Assembly: GCF_000165425.1 (NCBI RefSeq)
Contig: NW_001799634.1
Coordinates: 1,328 to 65,327 of the forward strand
Origin: Paramecium tetraurelia
Taxonomy: Eukaryota > Ciliophora > Oligohymenophorea > Peniculida > Parameciidae
Length of the DNA stretch: 64,000 nt
Direction of reading: 5' to 3'
The notes beneath the pieces were generated by a model. That model made no database searches and had not been told where the DNA came from. It was given only the letters and a program-made list of their open reading frames with translations. Below are positions 24,514-37,490 of this stretch, piece by piece; within the stretch, counting starts at the first letter, position 1, and every line of letters begins with the position of its first letter. A program made the position numbers and the translations under genes.

Positions 24514-25307
24514 ATGCATCCACATTCTTTTCCTTATGAATTCACTTAATACCCTTACTAAACCCCTCTATACTTCTACCCGCCATATCTCCCTCAACAA
24601 TATTTCAATTACAATCAATTTCTACCACACAAACACCCTCAAATTCAATAGGCACCTTTACCACCCAAATAACAACAATTTATTCTCATCTCAGATGATG
24701 AAGAATGTGTACCAATCGAAAAAATAGATAAACCAGCACCCACCTAAACCCTCAATACAACTCAACCCCAAAAAAAAACAGCCAAACTGCTGGACCTTGA
24801 TACCCTTGAAGCACAAGGAAGGCTATATGACTATGAAAGTTCCTAATCCCCTCCATTGCCAAAGCGAATCATCAAAAAACCACCAAAACCTCTCTATAAA
24901 CCTTAGAAGAGGAAATAAGTCAAAATTCGCAAAGAACCGATTCGACATTCCTATCAGAAGATTAAGCACGTGTAAATTGGAGCGGAAAGACAAGAGCTCA
25001 ATTATCCTTAATCAAATGTGAAGGCAAAATTCATTAAAATCTATGAGAAACAAGAAGATAAATGTAAAAATCATTTTAAATAAACTTAGTTTCTAAATTA
25101 TTTGACTAATTAAAACTTAATTTTTCGGAGGCTAATGATGAAGATATTGCAATTGTTCTCAATATGGTCGGTAAAGATTATCAAAAGGCGGAAACATTTA
25201 TAAATGAGAACGGATCCTTCCTCCAATCTTACCTCCAAGGTACTTAAGAATATATCAGTTTAGATTATAAGGATTTATCCGAAGACGAGTCTACTATCAA
25301 AAAATGA
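24514..25307 (+). CDS. hypothetical protein with SUMO-interacting motif
   Basis: From ATG 24514 (MHPHSFPYEFTQYPYQTPLY) one 26-nt intron (25064-25089) gives about 255 residues ending at TGA 25305-25307. The N-terminal 60 residues are rich in proline, tyrosine and glutamine. Then comes QQQFILISDDEEC: a hydrophobic core FILIS followed by acidic DDEE, the classic form of a SUMO-interacting motif. A strongly basic segment follows (KRIIKKPPKP...KRKQVKIRKEP), likely a nuclear localisation signal, and an acidic helical C-terminus (ANDEDIAIVLNMVGKDYQKA). Local GC is higher than in the flanks. The nuclear location and SUMO binding are inferred; the family is unknown. Confidence 0.75.
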
Positions 25308-25622
25308 AAAAAAATCCATATACCTATAATAAATTAATTTCATAATTTCAATTGAATCATACTCTTAAAAAACCATTCTAAAGAAGAATCGAAATTTCTA
25401 CAATCTCCAAAACCCCAGAGTTCCTATTTCTTGACATAATATCATGATTCCACTCAACATAGTTAAATTATGGATGGTATTCAACACACCATTTTTTCAT
25501 TCATCCAACTTGCAAAGAATAATAAATATGATTGCTAAGACAACATATATAATCTAAATCAAACATTTGGATGATGACTCAATCATTTATTAATATTTTT
25601 CTTTATTAATATTTATTGCAAT
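25308..25622. other. gap with a possible 29-codon membrane peptide
   Basis: On the minus strand ATG 25586 starts a 29-codon frame ending at 25497 with a hydrophobic helix (YVVLAIIFIILC). The same frame stays open after its TGA for about 65 codons of protein-like sequence. No normal intron joins them. I leave it undecided; otherwise the gap is AT-rich spacer. Confidence 0.25.
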
Positions 25623-27517
25623 ATGGATGAAGAGGGAATTACAAATTTAATTCCTAATAGTGAAATATAATAGGATTAATTTAATGAAGATCAAAGAAAA
25701 GAGAAGGTTGATTAATTGAAATAAAGTATCTAAGAAAAATACCCTTAAAGTTTCGTAAGCTAGAGTGATATTAATGATCAAATTTATTTGTTGACTTTCC
25801 CTCTAGAAATTCATGTTGGAATACTTACCACTTAGTTCGAAATCGAAATAGATTTCTAGCAATTAAAAATTCAAATCCTCTCTTACTTCACTAACAACAA
25901 TGGCTTGATTCTAATCCAGTCCAAAGTAGATATTGATAAATAATATTAGATTCTTAGACTTTCAGTTAGTCGCTATATGCTACGCTTGAACAACAATCTT
26001 AGAGTAGGTAGCTTTTTCATAAATCCTGTATTTGGGTAGCTCGGATTTAATCTACAATGTAACAATAGTGACTAATCCTTCTTTAAACAAAATTTGTATG
26101 AATCTGAATTCATCTCTTACTTGGATATTTTAATTATGACAGCAATTCATTCCCTGAGATTCCATTTTATGAGAATTCTCTTTATGATCAATTAGATCAA
26201 CATAAAGCTTTTTAAAGTCTTCGAAAATTACATGGATAAAATTAGGTATCAAGAAGAAAGCGAAAGCAAAAGTAAGAAAATAGGAGAAAGTAACATGTCT
26301 TGGAGGAAATTACCAAAGGATGCTGAGATTCTTTTAAGTAGGATTAAGAAAGTTGTGAAAAAGTAATTTATTATTTGAACAATTAAATAGCGATATGCAT
26401 CTAGAGTTTAGCGGTAAGGACTATGAAGAATTAGGACCCATTTTGTAAAAGTAAGTTACGACAGATACTAAATGTTTGATTTAAATAAAACCAGTCGAAT
26501 TGAATGATCTAGAAGTGGATAAATCATTTTTAATATCAGAGGGTGGATTCTGTAATATTTATTCTAAGGATATTTTTTATCAGTTTGTAAGAGAAGGTCA
26601 GAAATAAATGCAGTCTCAAAAGAGACCTCTTGTTATTAAGACCGACAAATAGCCATAAGGAGACAAAGTGAAAAAGGAAATTGAGATCGTTGCAAAATTA
26701 AGCGAAGTACAAACTCTAGACCCAAAGTAATATTAAATTCAAATATTTTTAGAGATTTAGCTAATAATCGATTGAAATATTTCAAATTTTCAGGATGTTG
26801 TCCTTATATCGCTTAATTTTATTGTGTTCCAGAAAGACCTGATAAGGTGTTGATGGAAAGATATTATCATTCTTCGTTGGACTTCTTTAAAGCAAAACAA
26901 TCAGAAGTCCTCAGTTTATCAACCAGAATTTTCATAGCTCATAGCATAGCCATGGGATTGAGATACATTCACAACTATGGCATCATACACATGGATATTA
27001 AGTCGGCCAATATCTTGATATCCAAGACTTTAATGGCCAAGATTACTGATTTTGGTGAGGCCATAAATAAGAGCAAATATTCAGATAAAGAGAAACCAGG
27101 AAAGACCCTGCCTTTTTGTGCCCCAGAGATCCAACAGAAACTAGAAGCAAACTAATACACATTTGCTTATGATATTTATTCATTTGGTGTTTTGCTTTTT
27201 GAACTATTGTTCGATCGATTCCCCATCGTAATATAATTATGTTATCAAAAATTAGGATTTTAGAAGATAAAATTTAAAACCCTTGGAGGAGAAATTACAT
27301 AAGTTGACTTATGCTATCAGATATGACGAGAGTGTTGATAAACTTTTGGGACCACAGGTGATTATGAAATATTTGGGAAGAATGTGTCTATAATGTATTA
27401 GATTATTGGTATTATCTCCATATAGGCATGCAACCAGACCCAGCACTTAGACCCAATATAGATAAGATAGTCTTAGTTTTGAAGGATTGCTTGACATATT
27501 TAGATAAAGTATATTGA
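25623..27517 (+). CDS. protein kinase lacking the HRD arginine (non-RD), paralogue 1
   Basis: Four introns (26363-26390, 26727-26752, 27228-27255, 27395-27425) give about 595 residues. The N-terminal about 330 residues hold a conserved region shared with the next gene, including a pair of related blocks around RLNNNLRVG and a hydrophobic helical stretch. The kinase domain follows: SEGGFCNIYSKD (glycine loop reduced), PLVIKTDK (lysine), catalytic loop HMDIKSANIL where HRD is expected, DFGEA with metal-binding Asp kept, and FCAPEI. The end PALRPNIDKIVLVLKDCL matches the kinase C-lobe. The catalytic Asp and Asn are present, so activity is possible; non-RD kinases usually need no activation-loop phosphate. 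Confidence 0.83.
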
Positions 27518-27617
27518 AATTTATTTAACAATGTTTTTAAAACACCTTTTCTTAATAGAGTTTTCTTGGGTGTGGCATCATTTTATCCATAAAATATATA
27601 ATTAATTTAAAAATAAA

Positions 27618-29714
27618 ATGCAAAAGGAGGAAGACATGGAACTAGAGTTTAAATTGCTGGAATTGAATGACGTCGAGGAGACTGAATTTGACAAATTCGC
27701 CTTGAATAGACCTCTGATAGAAAAACACTTTGAAGAATTAAATTTTAAACATTTTGATATCACGCAAAATGAAGAAACCAAGTAGTGGTAACTTACAATC
27801 ACATTAGAATAGTGAGTTAAAAATATAATCTTAATTAGATTTTCAAATAAATTCTTAGCATTATGCACAACTACAATTAATTTTCTAAGGAAGCGAATTG
27901 ACTGCAAATCATTTATTGCCAAACCAGATGGTTAACTCATTTAAGTCAAAGAGAAAGTAAGCTACATTCTTCTCTTTTTAGTATTTGCAGCGACTATTGG
28001 CAAGATATTTTTGTAGAATAAATAATTCATTACGATTTGGGTGTTTTTGTATAGAGAATGAGACTGGACAGATATAATTGAAATTGAACTCGGTGATGAT
28101 TTCAGAACATTGGACAGATCTGATATGTCTCCTTCCTATGTAGAATGACAACTAAAATCAAGGATCACTATCAAGCTTACTAAAAGTACTGCATTTCACT
28201 TCCCATTATGCAATTGGATATCACATTTATAGGCTCATGCATTTAATCAATAAATTATCTTATAAAGTCTTCCCTTTTTTAGAGTAAAAGTTATAAGATC
28301 AATATCGTAAGATTCCTCCTTAATTTGACATTTACTTGTAGAGAATTAATGAAATAGTATAGAAGTAAGAGAAAGACATTAATTTAGTAAATGCACCACT
28401 CCAATAACCGAAGATGAAACCAGATAGTTTTAATAGCATTTTAATTATCCCAAATAGACAAATGCATCTTTTAAGATTATGAATTTCATTAAGTTTTCTA
28501 ATCCCGATCAAGTAGACAATGGTGATGGTTACGAGTTAATTGGAGAGGGAGGGTTTTCCATTGTAAAAAAGGGTCAATTGGCCTTCACTTTGGCTTAGAA
28601 TTAAGGATAAGGAAAGTAGGAAACAGAAGACATTCCAGGATAACCAAGATAAGGTCAGCCGAATAATTCAAACAGAGTGGAAACGGAAGAACCCTCAGTA
28701 AAATAAATTCAGCATCTATGCAATAAAGAATAAGATGATGTCCAGGCTTTTATAAAGAGAACTATAGTGATAAAAAAGGATAAGGACAGAGAGAAGGAGA
28801 AAGTAGATAAGCAATAGAATGAGAAGGCAGAAAAGAAACAGCCAAGTAGGATTGTGTTGGAAAAGAAAATACTGTATAAAACTTAACTAATATTTTAGTG
28901 ATATCTTGTCCTAACCCTTGTATGATAATAAAAAGAAGCTGATTTTTAATGGGTATTGCCCTTACATTGCCCAGTTCTATAAAGCAGATACATTTGATAA
29001 GAACAATATGCCATTATTTAATGAACATCTATTCATGGAGTTTTATTAGCATACATCATTGGACAATTTTAGATCGAAGTTCTAGACTACTTAGAGTTTG
29101 AACACCAGACTATACATTCTATTCTAGATCGCACATGCACTCAGATATTTGTCCTATTATGGAGTGATTCACAATGATCTGAAGCCTGGCAATATATTGG
29201 TATTCATTATATATATTGGAGATTGCAAAACATTACAATGCCAAATTGACAGATTTCGGAGAGGCTATGTACAAGAAGGGAGATCAGGTGATAATATAAG
29301 GAGGGGATGGAAGAACTCTTCCTTTTGCAGCTCCAGAGTCTCTGCCTGAGGAGTCTTCGAACAACTCATAAATAGGTTAGCCAAAAATTGATCATAAATC
29401 AGACATTTTCTCGTTTGGCATACTGATGTATGAGTTTCTGTTTGAATAATACCCAATAGTAAAAAGTTATTCATATGTGTAAGGATTTCAAAAAAAGTAA
29501 TCTCGCCAATCTTCAAGAAAGATATAAAAACAAAACTTATCAAATAAGATCCAACATTGATTTCATAAAGACCTTTGGACCAAAGCATCTAATGAAATGT
29601 CTCCGAAATCTAGCAATTAAATGTCTTCAACCTGAACCCTAAAACAGACCCAATATTGAGTGGATAATCATATGTCTTAAAGAAGGATTGATGTATCTAG
29701 AAAAGATGTATTGA
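27618..29714 (+). CDS. protein kinase lacking the HRD arginine (non-RD), paralogue 2
   Basis: About 650 residues after introns at 27812-27838, 27957-27981, 28365-28387, 28874-28898, 29200-29221 (ending GAG) and 29459-29483 (ending AAG). It starts 100 bp after paralogue 1 and shares its whole design: an N-terminal helical region (RINNSLRFGCF matches RLNNNLRVGSF), then the glycine loop GEGGFSIVKKG, a long charged insertion of about 120 residues before the lysine strand, HNDLKPGNIL in place of HRD, LTDFGEAMY, and LPFAAPESL. The pair is clearly a tandem duplication with strong divergence. Substrates are unknown. Confidence 0.83.
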
Positions 29715-29743
29715 ATATTTGAAAATAATATTTATCTATTTTG

Positions 29744-32113
29744 ATGAGTTCTGAAATGCATGATCAAATCAAAGATAAGTTTTTGGAGGTCTTTTCCAAG
29801 CGTTCCGACTTGAATTAAACCAAGCCTTTGGATGCTGTCCTCCTCCTATCCATCTTAGCCCTTTGGCCATTGATTGAATCCACCGATAATCAAGAATATC
29901 ATATGAGTCTCAGAATCATTCTAGTCTTCGTTGTAGCAAACATCATCAGAAATACGAAACCAGACAGCAGAAGCCATCCTAAGATTTTAGTTTATTTGGG
30001 AATCAGCCTCCAATTATTCAGCAATCTAATTTTTGTGTATTAAGAACAAAGGTATTTTTGAATCACAATATTTATAAAGCAACTAGCACTGTCAAAATTA
30101 CCTTATCACTATTGCTTTCCTGATACTAATTTCATCTAGATTTGAACTACATCATATTCGTGAAATTACTTACTCAATATCTATGATATCCTTAATTACC
30201 TAGATTTATTTACAAAATCAAGTGTTCTCAATAATCAAGTATTTTGTTATTGCTGTGATTGCAATTGAAGGAATTCAATGGAGAACTCAATTTTTAAAGA
30301 GGGATTACAATAGCAAGATGGCTGATTTCACCAAAGAATTGGATCAAATGAAGGAGTATTACAATGAATAAATTATGAAATTGTAAGATTATTAGGAGAG
30401 TGAAGCATAACAACAATTATCATCCAGAGCAAATGATTTGTTAAAAAAGTTAAGATTAATCAAATATCAACAACTATTAATGAAAAATAATACTTTTTAA
30501 AAAGGAATTCGCAAACCAAAAAAAATGAATTCAGAAATTCATTAAAATGCATTCTCACTTAAATAATTGCCTGAAGATAATGTACCGGATGAATAGAGTT
30601 CAATTTAATAAGACATCTCTAACCATCATTTCTAGAGTATATAAAATGATAATCAGCCTCCACAGTTTAGAAGAAAATCGCAAAGACTGATGACGAGTGC
30701 GACTGATTAAAATTGCAGAATCAACGAGAGTTCTAATAGTCCATCCTTCTCGGAGAAGAATATCGAGGAAATGAAAATAACCACTGAAGATATAGATGAT
30801 CTATTGAACTTACTCTCGGGGAAGAAAGAGTCCATTTGGCTTCCTAAATTTCTAAGGAGCAATTAATTAATCAACGAATAGGAAGGATTCAGCGTGGATG
30901 CTAAATAGTAATGATACCTATATTATTGGATAGATTCTTATTATCTCATTTCACATAGAAGCAACCCTCGTTTGAATACATATAGGACATCCAGGACCAT
31001 GTTCAGGAGGAAGAGTTGGAGAGAATAGATTTTAATGCAGACTTTCTTCATTTTTATAGGAACAAATCTTAGGACAACAATTAGACGAGAATCTTTTTTG
31101 AAAATACTATCACATTTTTTAAGAGATTCAAGATTGCACAAACTTTTAAGATCACTAAACCTGAATTGATTAGAGAATTCGCTTTAAAAGTCGACATGTC
31201 TTATCATAACAATCTATATCACAATTCTATGCATGCATTAGACGTAACAAATTCAACTGGATTCTTTTTGGAGAATGGTGTAAATGAAATGCTGGATGAA
31301 TTTGAATAGGCTTGTTTGATAATTTCATCTTTGGTACATGATATTGGACATCCAGGTCTGAATAATGGATTTATGATGAGCAATAGGTGTAAATTAGCTA
31401 TGTTGTGTAATGATATATATATGCTTAGATAATGATTAGAGTGTGCTTGAAAATTATCATTCTTTTTTATTGTTTCAAATTCTCTCCCAAGATCAATTCA
31501 ACATCATCCAGAATTTGGGATAGGTAGAGCAGAAAGGATTCAGAAAGTACTGTCTTAATCTAATCTTGGACACTGACCTCACAAAGCATTTCCAATTGAT
31601 GAATAGGTTCTAAAATTACTTAGAATTGACAGAATCGACAGAAATGGATAAAAATCTGTTGATGTCTATTTGTATTAAATGTGCAGGTATTCAATGATCA
31701 TCCATTTAAGATGTTGGTCATGGAGCCAAGAAATTATAAATACATAAACTATGGAGTCGTAGAATTATTGAGGAGTTCTTTTTGCAAGGAGATTTGGAAT
31801 CATATTTGAAAGTGCCTGTGTCTCCCATGTGCGACAGAAAGTAGTGTGTTACCAAGTCTCAGGAGGGATTTCTAAAAGCTATTGTCTTGCCAATGTTCAA
31901 TGCATTTGTTACTTTATTGCAGAAGTACTTGATAGTCTAACTCTGTATAGTGAAAAGGTGGCACAAGTTTGTTTGGAGTAAATTCACGAGAACTTGAAGT
32001 ATTGGTAGGAACAAATTGATGATGTACAATTTATGAAAGAGACTCAGATAGATATTCCAGGACTTGAAAATTTGAAGAAATTTTTGAATTCGCCATTATA
32101 ATTATGTGTTTGA
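29744..32113 (+). CDS. membrane-anchored cyclic-nucleotide phosphodiesterase
   Basis: Hydrolyses cAMP and/or cGMP. The N-terminal 190 residues contain five to six hydrophobic helices (from LLLSILALWPLIE to YFVIAVIAIEGI), so the enzyme sits in a membrane with its catalytic part in the cytosol. A charged linker of about 250 residues follows. The HD-type catalytic domain has YHNSMHALDV, LVHDIGHPGLNN and the second metal motif CADVGHGAK, with NQ-type ends of the family. Introns at 30052-30079 (AAG), 30908-30933, 31407-31428, 31687-31710 (AAG) and 31925-31950. Metal ligands are all present. Substrate specificity cannot be read with confidence. It starts 30 bp after the kinase stop. Confidence 0.92.
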
Positions 32114-32138
32114 AATCGATTAAAAAAACGAATTAATT

Positions 32139-33625
32139 ATGTTATTGGTGATTTTACTAGTTCTGAGTGTTCGTGCAGATTTGCCGGTGCATTGCGTTCG
32201 TCATTAAATTGTAGGGAAATGGCAATTAGAGTTTACAGAACCCTAAATTAAAGGTAATTAATAGATTCACCTAGGCAGTGGACCATTGACATGTGGTCAT
32301 AATGTACCAGATAATGAACGTACATCGTAAGTGGCAGGATAGAATACATTTGTGAAGACATCTACGCATGAAGTTATACTAACTGCTAAAAACAATGTTG
32401 TATAAAAGAAGAAACTGTAAGGCAAATGGACAATGGTGTATGATGAAGGATTTGAGGTTGATTTCTCGAAATACAAATGTTTTGCCTTTTCAAAATACAA
32501 GACCAACTATTCTGGAGCTTATTCGTATTGTGGAGAAACCTTGATCGGTTGGTACTAGAATACTGAGACTAACGAAAGAGGATGTTATAGAGCAATTAAA
32601 ATAGAGAAGACTCACAAGGTATCTGAGGGTGCTAATAATGGACATGTTGTGCAGCCTCAATTCTTCTAGTATTAGAATTCAGGAATGAATAAGGTTTGGT
32701 CAAGAGTTGATGCACTCAATTTCGTTGAGTAGATTAACAGTGCAAAATTATAGTGGAAGGCTAAGGCATATGGTGAAATAATTGGACTGACGACTAAGTA
32801 GTTGAATAAGTATGCAGGAAGAAGAAAGCATTCATCAACTATTTTGTTGGAGAAATAAAAAAAAAAATAATAGATATTGGAATATGATGTAAGTCATTTG
32901 CCTAAGGAATTCTCATGGGAGAAATACTTGGGCAAGAAGATATACGAATAAAAGGGATGTGGATCATGTTATACTATTTCAACCATGACTATGTTATCAG
33001 CTAGATTGAGAATCAAAGGAGTGAAGGCTGATTTGTCACCATAACAATCAATCGATTGCAATTATTACAATTAGGGTTGTGATGGTGGTTATCCATTTTT
33101 GGTGGAGAAGTACTTGACAGAATTGGATGGAATGATTTTCGAAGAGAAGGAGTATCCTTATAAGGGACAGCTAGGAGAATGTAAAGCAGTTGAAAAGAAG
33201 AAACATTACAGGGTCATCAATTATAGATTTATTGGGGGAGCTTATGGGAAGTCGAATGAGTTGAACATTATGGAGGAGATCCATAAGAATGGACCAGTGG
33301 TGTTGAATTTTGAGCCATCGTTTGATTTCATGTTCTATGTTGGAGGAGTCTTTCATTCCACAATTCCAGATTGGATTATCAATGGGCTAGCTAAACCAGA
33401 ATGGGTATGATTGATAATCTTAACATAAAATAGGAAAAGGTTGATCATTCAGTGTTGTGTTACGGGTGGGGAGAAGAGAATGGAGTCAAATATTGGTTAC
33501 TTTAGAATAGTTGGGGTAAACAGTGGGGAGAGAATGGTAGATTTAGGATGAAGAGAGGATAAGATGAGTCATCTATTGAAAGTATGGCAGAAGCAGCAGA
33601 TATAGAGATTATTCATGATTCTTGA
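32139..33625 (+). CDS. CTSC: cathepsin C (dipeptidyl peptidase I)
   Basis: Lysosomal papain-family exopeptidase removing dipeptides from N-termini. A signal peptide (MLLVILLVLSVRA) precedes the exclusion domain (LPVHCVRHQIVGKWQLEFTE, cysteine-rich), a propeptide and the papain domain. Catalytic features are complete: QKGCGSCY with the oxyanion Gln and nucleophile Cys, VDHSVLCYGWG with the His, and QNSWGKQWGENG with the Asn. The end DESSIESMAEAADIEI matches the family. One intron, 33405-33433 (29 nt). About 485 residues, near the usual length. The stop lies 5 bp from the convergent CDPK stop. Confidence 0.96.
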
Positions 33626-33630
33626 AAATA

Positions 33631-35337
<1,707 letters not shown>

Positions 35338-35752
35338 TAATAATTAATTTTAATAACTACAACTTTTTCACCAATTTCTACTCCCAAAACGAGCTTTAAA
35401 TTTATTAAAACTTATTCGTTCACATAAGTATTAATTGTTAATTCTATCGTTTTAAGAATCCAACCTCAAACAACCAACTCTTATAATCATAATTAATCAA
35501 TTTTAAATATTTCACTAGACATATTCATCCTTAGGCTTTTTGTATCGATTTCAATTAGACTCATCTTCTAGAGCAAATGAATTTAAGAAATTGCTTGCTT
35601 TTTAATTAGCAATTCAGCAAGCCAAAAAACGTTTAATTTTGAAGTAAAAATATAAACAATAATTTTAGATTATTTTAATTATCACCAATCCAAAGTGAAA
35701 CATTGAAAAATGATAAAAATATACTAAAATAATCTAAGCAATATATCATTAA
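35338..35752. other. 5' flank of CDPK with protein-like but interrupted frame
   Basis: On the minus strand MSLIEIDTKSLRMNMSSEIF starts at about 35571, and further on the same frame reads TINTYVNEQVLINLKLVLGV before crossing into the CDPK start, but two TGA codons interrupt it. An inverted pair around AATTGCTTGC/GCAAGC near 35590-35630 is visible. I do not call a gene here. Confidence 0.25.
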
Positions 35753-36226
35753 ATGGCAAGTAGTTTTGGAGCTTAATTTATTTATTTTAGATTATGGATG
35801 AATTTAGTCAATAATAACGACAATATGCAAAATGAATCTTAATTATGTGATTCTCACACTATTAAATATTATTATGCAGGCAAAGAGAATGTAAAAAGTA
35901 GTAAAATAGAATATTTCAAAAGATATTAAGTCAAATTAGAAAAGGGTTTATACTTTTTTGAATTCTCGATTTAAGCAAATACATTTGTTATCTATTTGCA
36001 ATAAGAGTAATACATATCTTCAGGTCAGAGTAAATAGAATGTACATAGAAAATAGGATTAATAAATTACAAATAATTTCCAAGTAAATTTTCTATAAAAA
36101 AAAGAGATGAAATGTATTTAAAAAATAAATTAAGAAATCTAAGATATAAATGTAGATTAAATTAAAAAAAAATTGACTTCCTTAAGTTTTCACAAATTAT
36201 TCTTGTTGGAAAATTAATCTTCATGA
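35753..36226 (+). CDS. hypothetical protein in AT-rich DNA
   Basis: ATG 35753 (MASSFGAQFIYFRLW) opens 157 codons without intron to TGA 36224-36226. The middle (KIEYFKRYQVKLEKGLYFFE) and the lysine-rich end (INQEIQDINVDQIKKKL) are protein-like. No domain is recognised. The open length is moderately unlikely by chance at this base composition; expression evidence would decide. Confidence 0.5.
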
Positions 36227-36778
36227 GAAAAAGAAATACAAAAGAAGGTCTTTTTGATCTCATGAAGAAACAAAGTTGTAAAATTTAGGTTTTAAAAATG
36301 AAAAAATCCATATCAAAAATATTTGAAATTTATGATTGTTAAATAATCTTATTTTTTGTTACCAATTCTAATGAAACTATTTCTTAAATTACTTATCTGA
36401 TAGATTCTTTAATTATTGGGCTTATGATTACATTAACTTTAGAATTTTGGAGAATAAATTAATCGAAAGAATTTTGTTTATAATTTGACTAGATTTCTCT
36501 ACAATATATTTTATAATTGTGTTGATATTCATTTTATTATCAATAAGAATTATGCTTGATTTTTAAATTCATATACGAGACTTTTTATTCAATTTTTATT
36601 GCCTTTTAATTAATTTCTACTCTCTACTATAAATGTTGAAGAGAATAGAAACAATCATATATCATATTATTAAACAAAAATGAAACTTCGGTATTTAATT
36701 AGATCCAAAAACTGCGTTGTATTAGATTTCAATGAGACTTTAACAGATGAAACAATATTTTTATTGGAATAAATAATC
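36227..36778. other. AT-rich spacer
   Basis: About 550 bp of AT-rich sequence. A short plus-strand ORF near 36680-36786 contains VVLDFNETLT, which looks like a HAD phosphatase motif, but it is only 35 codons long and overlaps the next gene's 3' end, so I do not call it. Confidence 0.35.
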
Positions 36779-37086
36779 TCATTATGAATTTTTTTTCTCA
36801 ACAGATAATTATTATTTTTAGTCCTGAATTTAATTGTATTTGATATTTGTAATTTTTCTTATTTTATCTTGTGCAAAATCTAGAATATTATAATCCTGAC
36901 TATCTTGATAATTTCTTAATTTATACATTATGGTTCATCTACAGGATCAGGGGGATTGATTTTCTTATATTGAAATGAGACGAACAATCCAAATAGTAAA
37001 AGGGCAGTTGCCCCCGTTAGATAATCCCTTAGTAAATCTGTTTTTCTTCTTAAAAATGTTCGACTTTTTTTTAATGGATTTTGCAT
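36779..37086 (-). CDS. small single-pass membrane protein
   Basis: ATG 37086 starts MQNPLKKSRTFLRRKTDLLR, a strongly basic head, followed by one hydrophobic helix (GATALLLFGLFVSF), a proline-rich turn (INPPDPVDEPQ) and a charged tail. A 23-nt intron at 36904-36926 (ending AAG) switches to a frame reading DYNILDFAQDKIRKITNIKY and ending at TGA 36779. About 94 residues. The basic head plus single helix resembles small mitochondrial inner-membrane subunits or assembly factors, but I cannot name it. Confidence 0.6.
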
Positions 37087-37490
37087 TAAATATTTTATAA
37101 TTATTTTTTATTAGGAAATTAAAATCATGTCACAAAGGTTAAGAATTTAAAATTATGATTCACAAAAATTTGATTTTGTAGAAGAAATAATATATATATT
37201 AATATTTATAAATTAAACCTCTCTTTTTTCGAAGCTGGTTCTAGAAGATATAATAAATAAGTAAAATAGTGTTTTGTATCATAAATAATTGATTACTTTA
37301 TTAATTGATCTTTTTTCGAATGAGTTTTTTAATGTGCACAACTGTAGAATAAGTAAATGGTTTAATCTAGTATCTTCAGATATATAATTTAATTAAAATG
37401 TAGTATACAGCAATCAGCAATTGCAAATTGATATCACCATAAACAGAACACGAGATAAACTCTAAGGGGTTTAATAATTCAATTTCAGAA
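37087..37490. promoter_or_regulatory. divergent intergenic region
   Basis: About 400 bp of AT-rich DNA between the start of the small membrane protein (minus) and the channel gene (plus). It should hold both promoters. I see no distinctive motif. Confidence 0.35.

Noticed and set aside
36679-36786. HAD phosphatase fragment (VVLDFNETLT)
   Set aside because: Only 35 codons, no further domain, and it overlaps the 3' end of the small membrane protein gene on the other strand.
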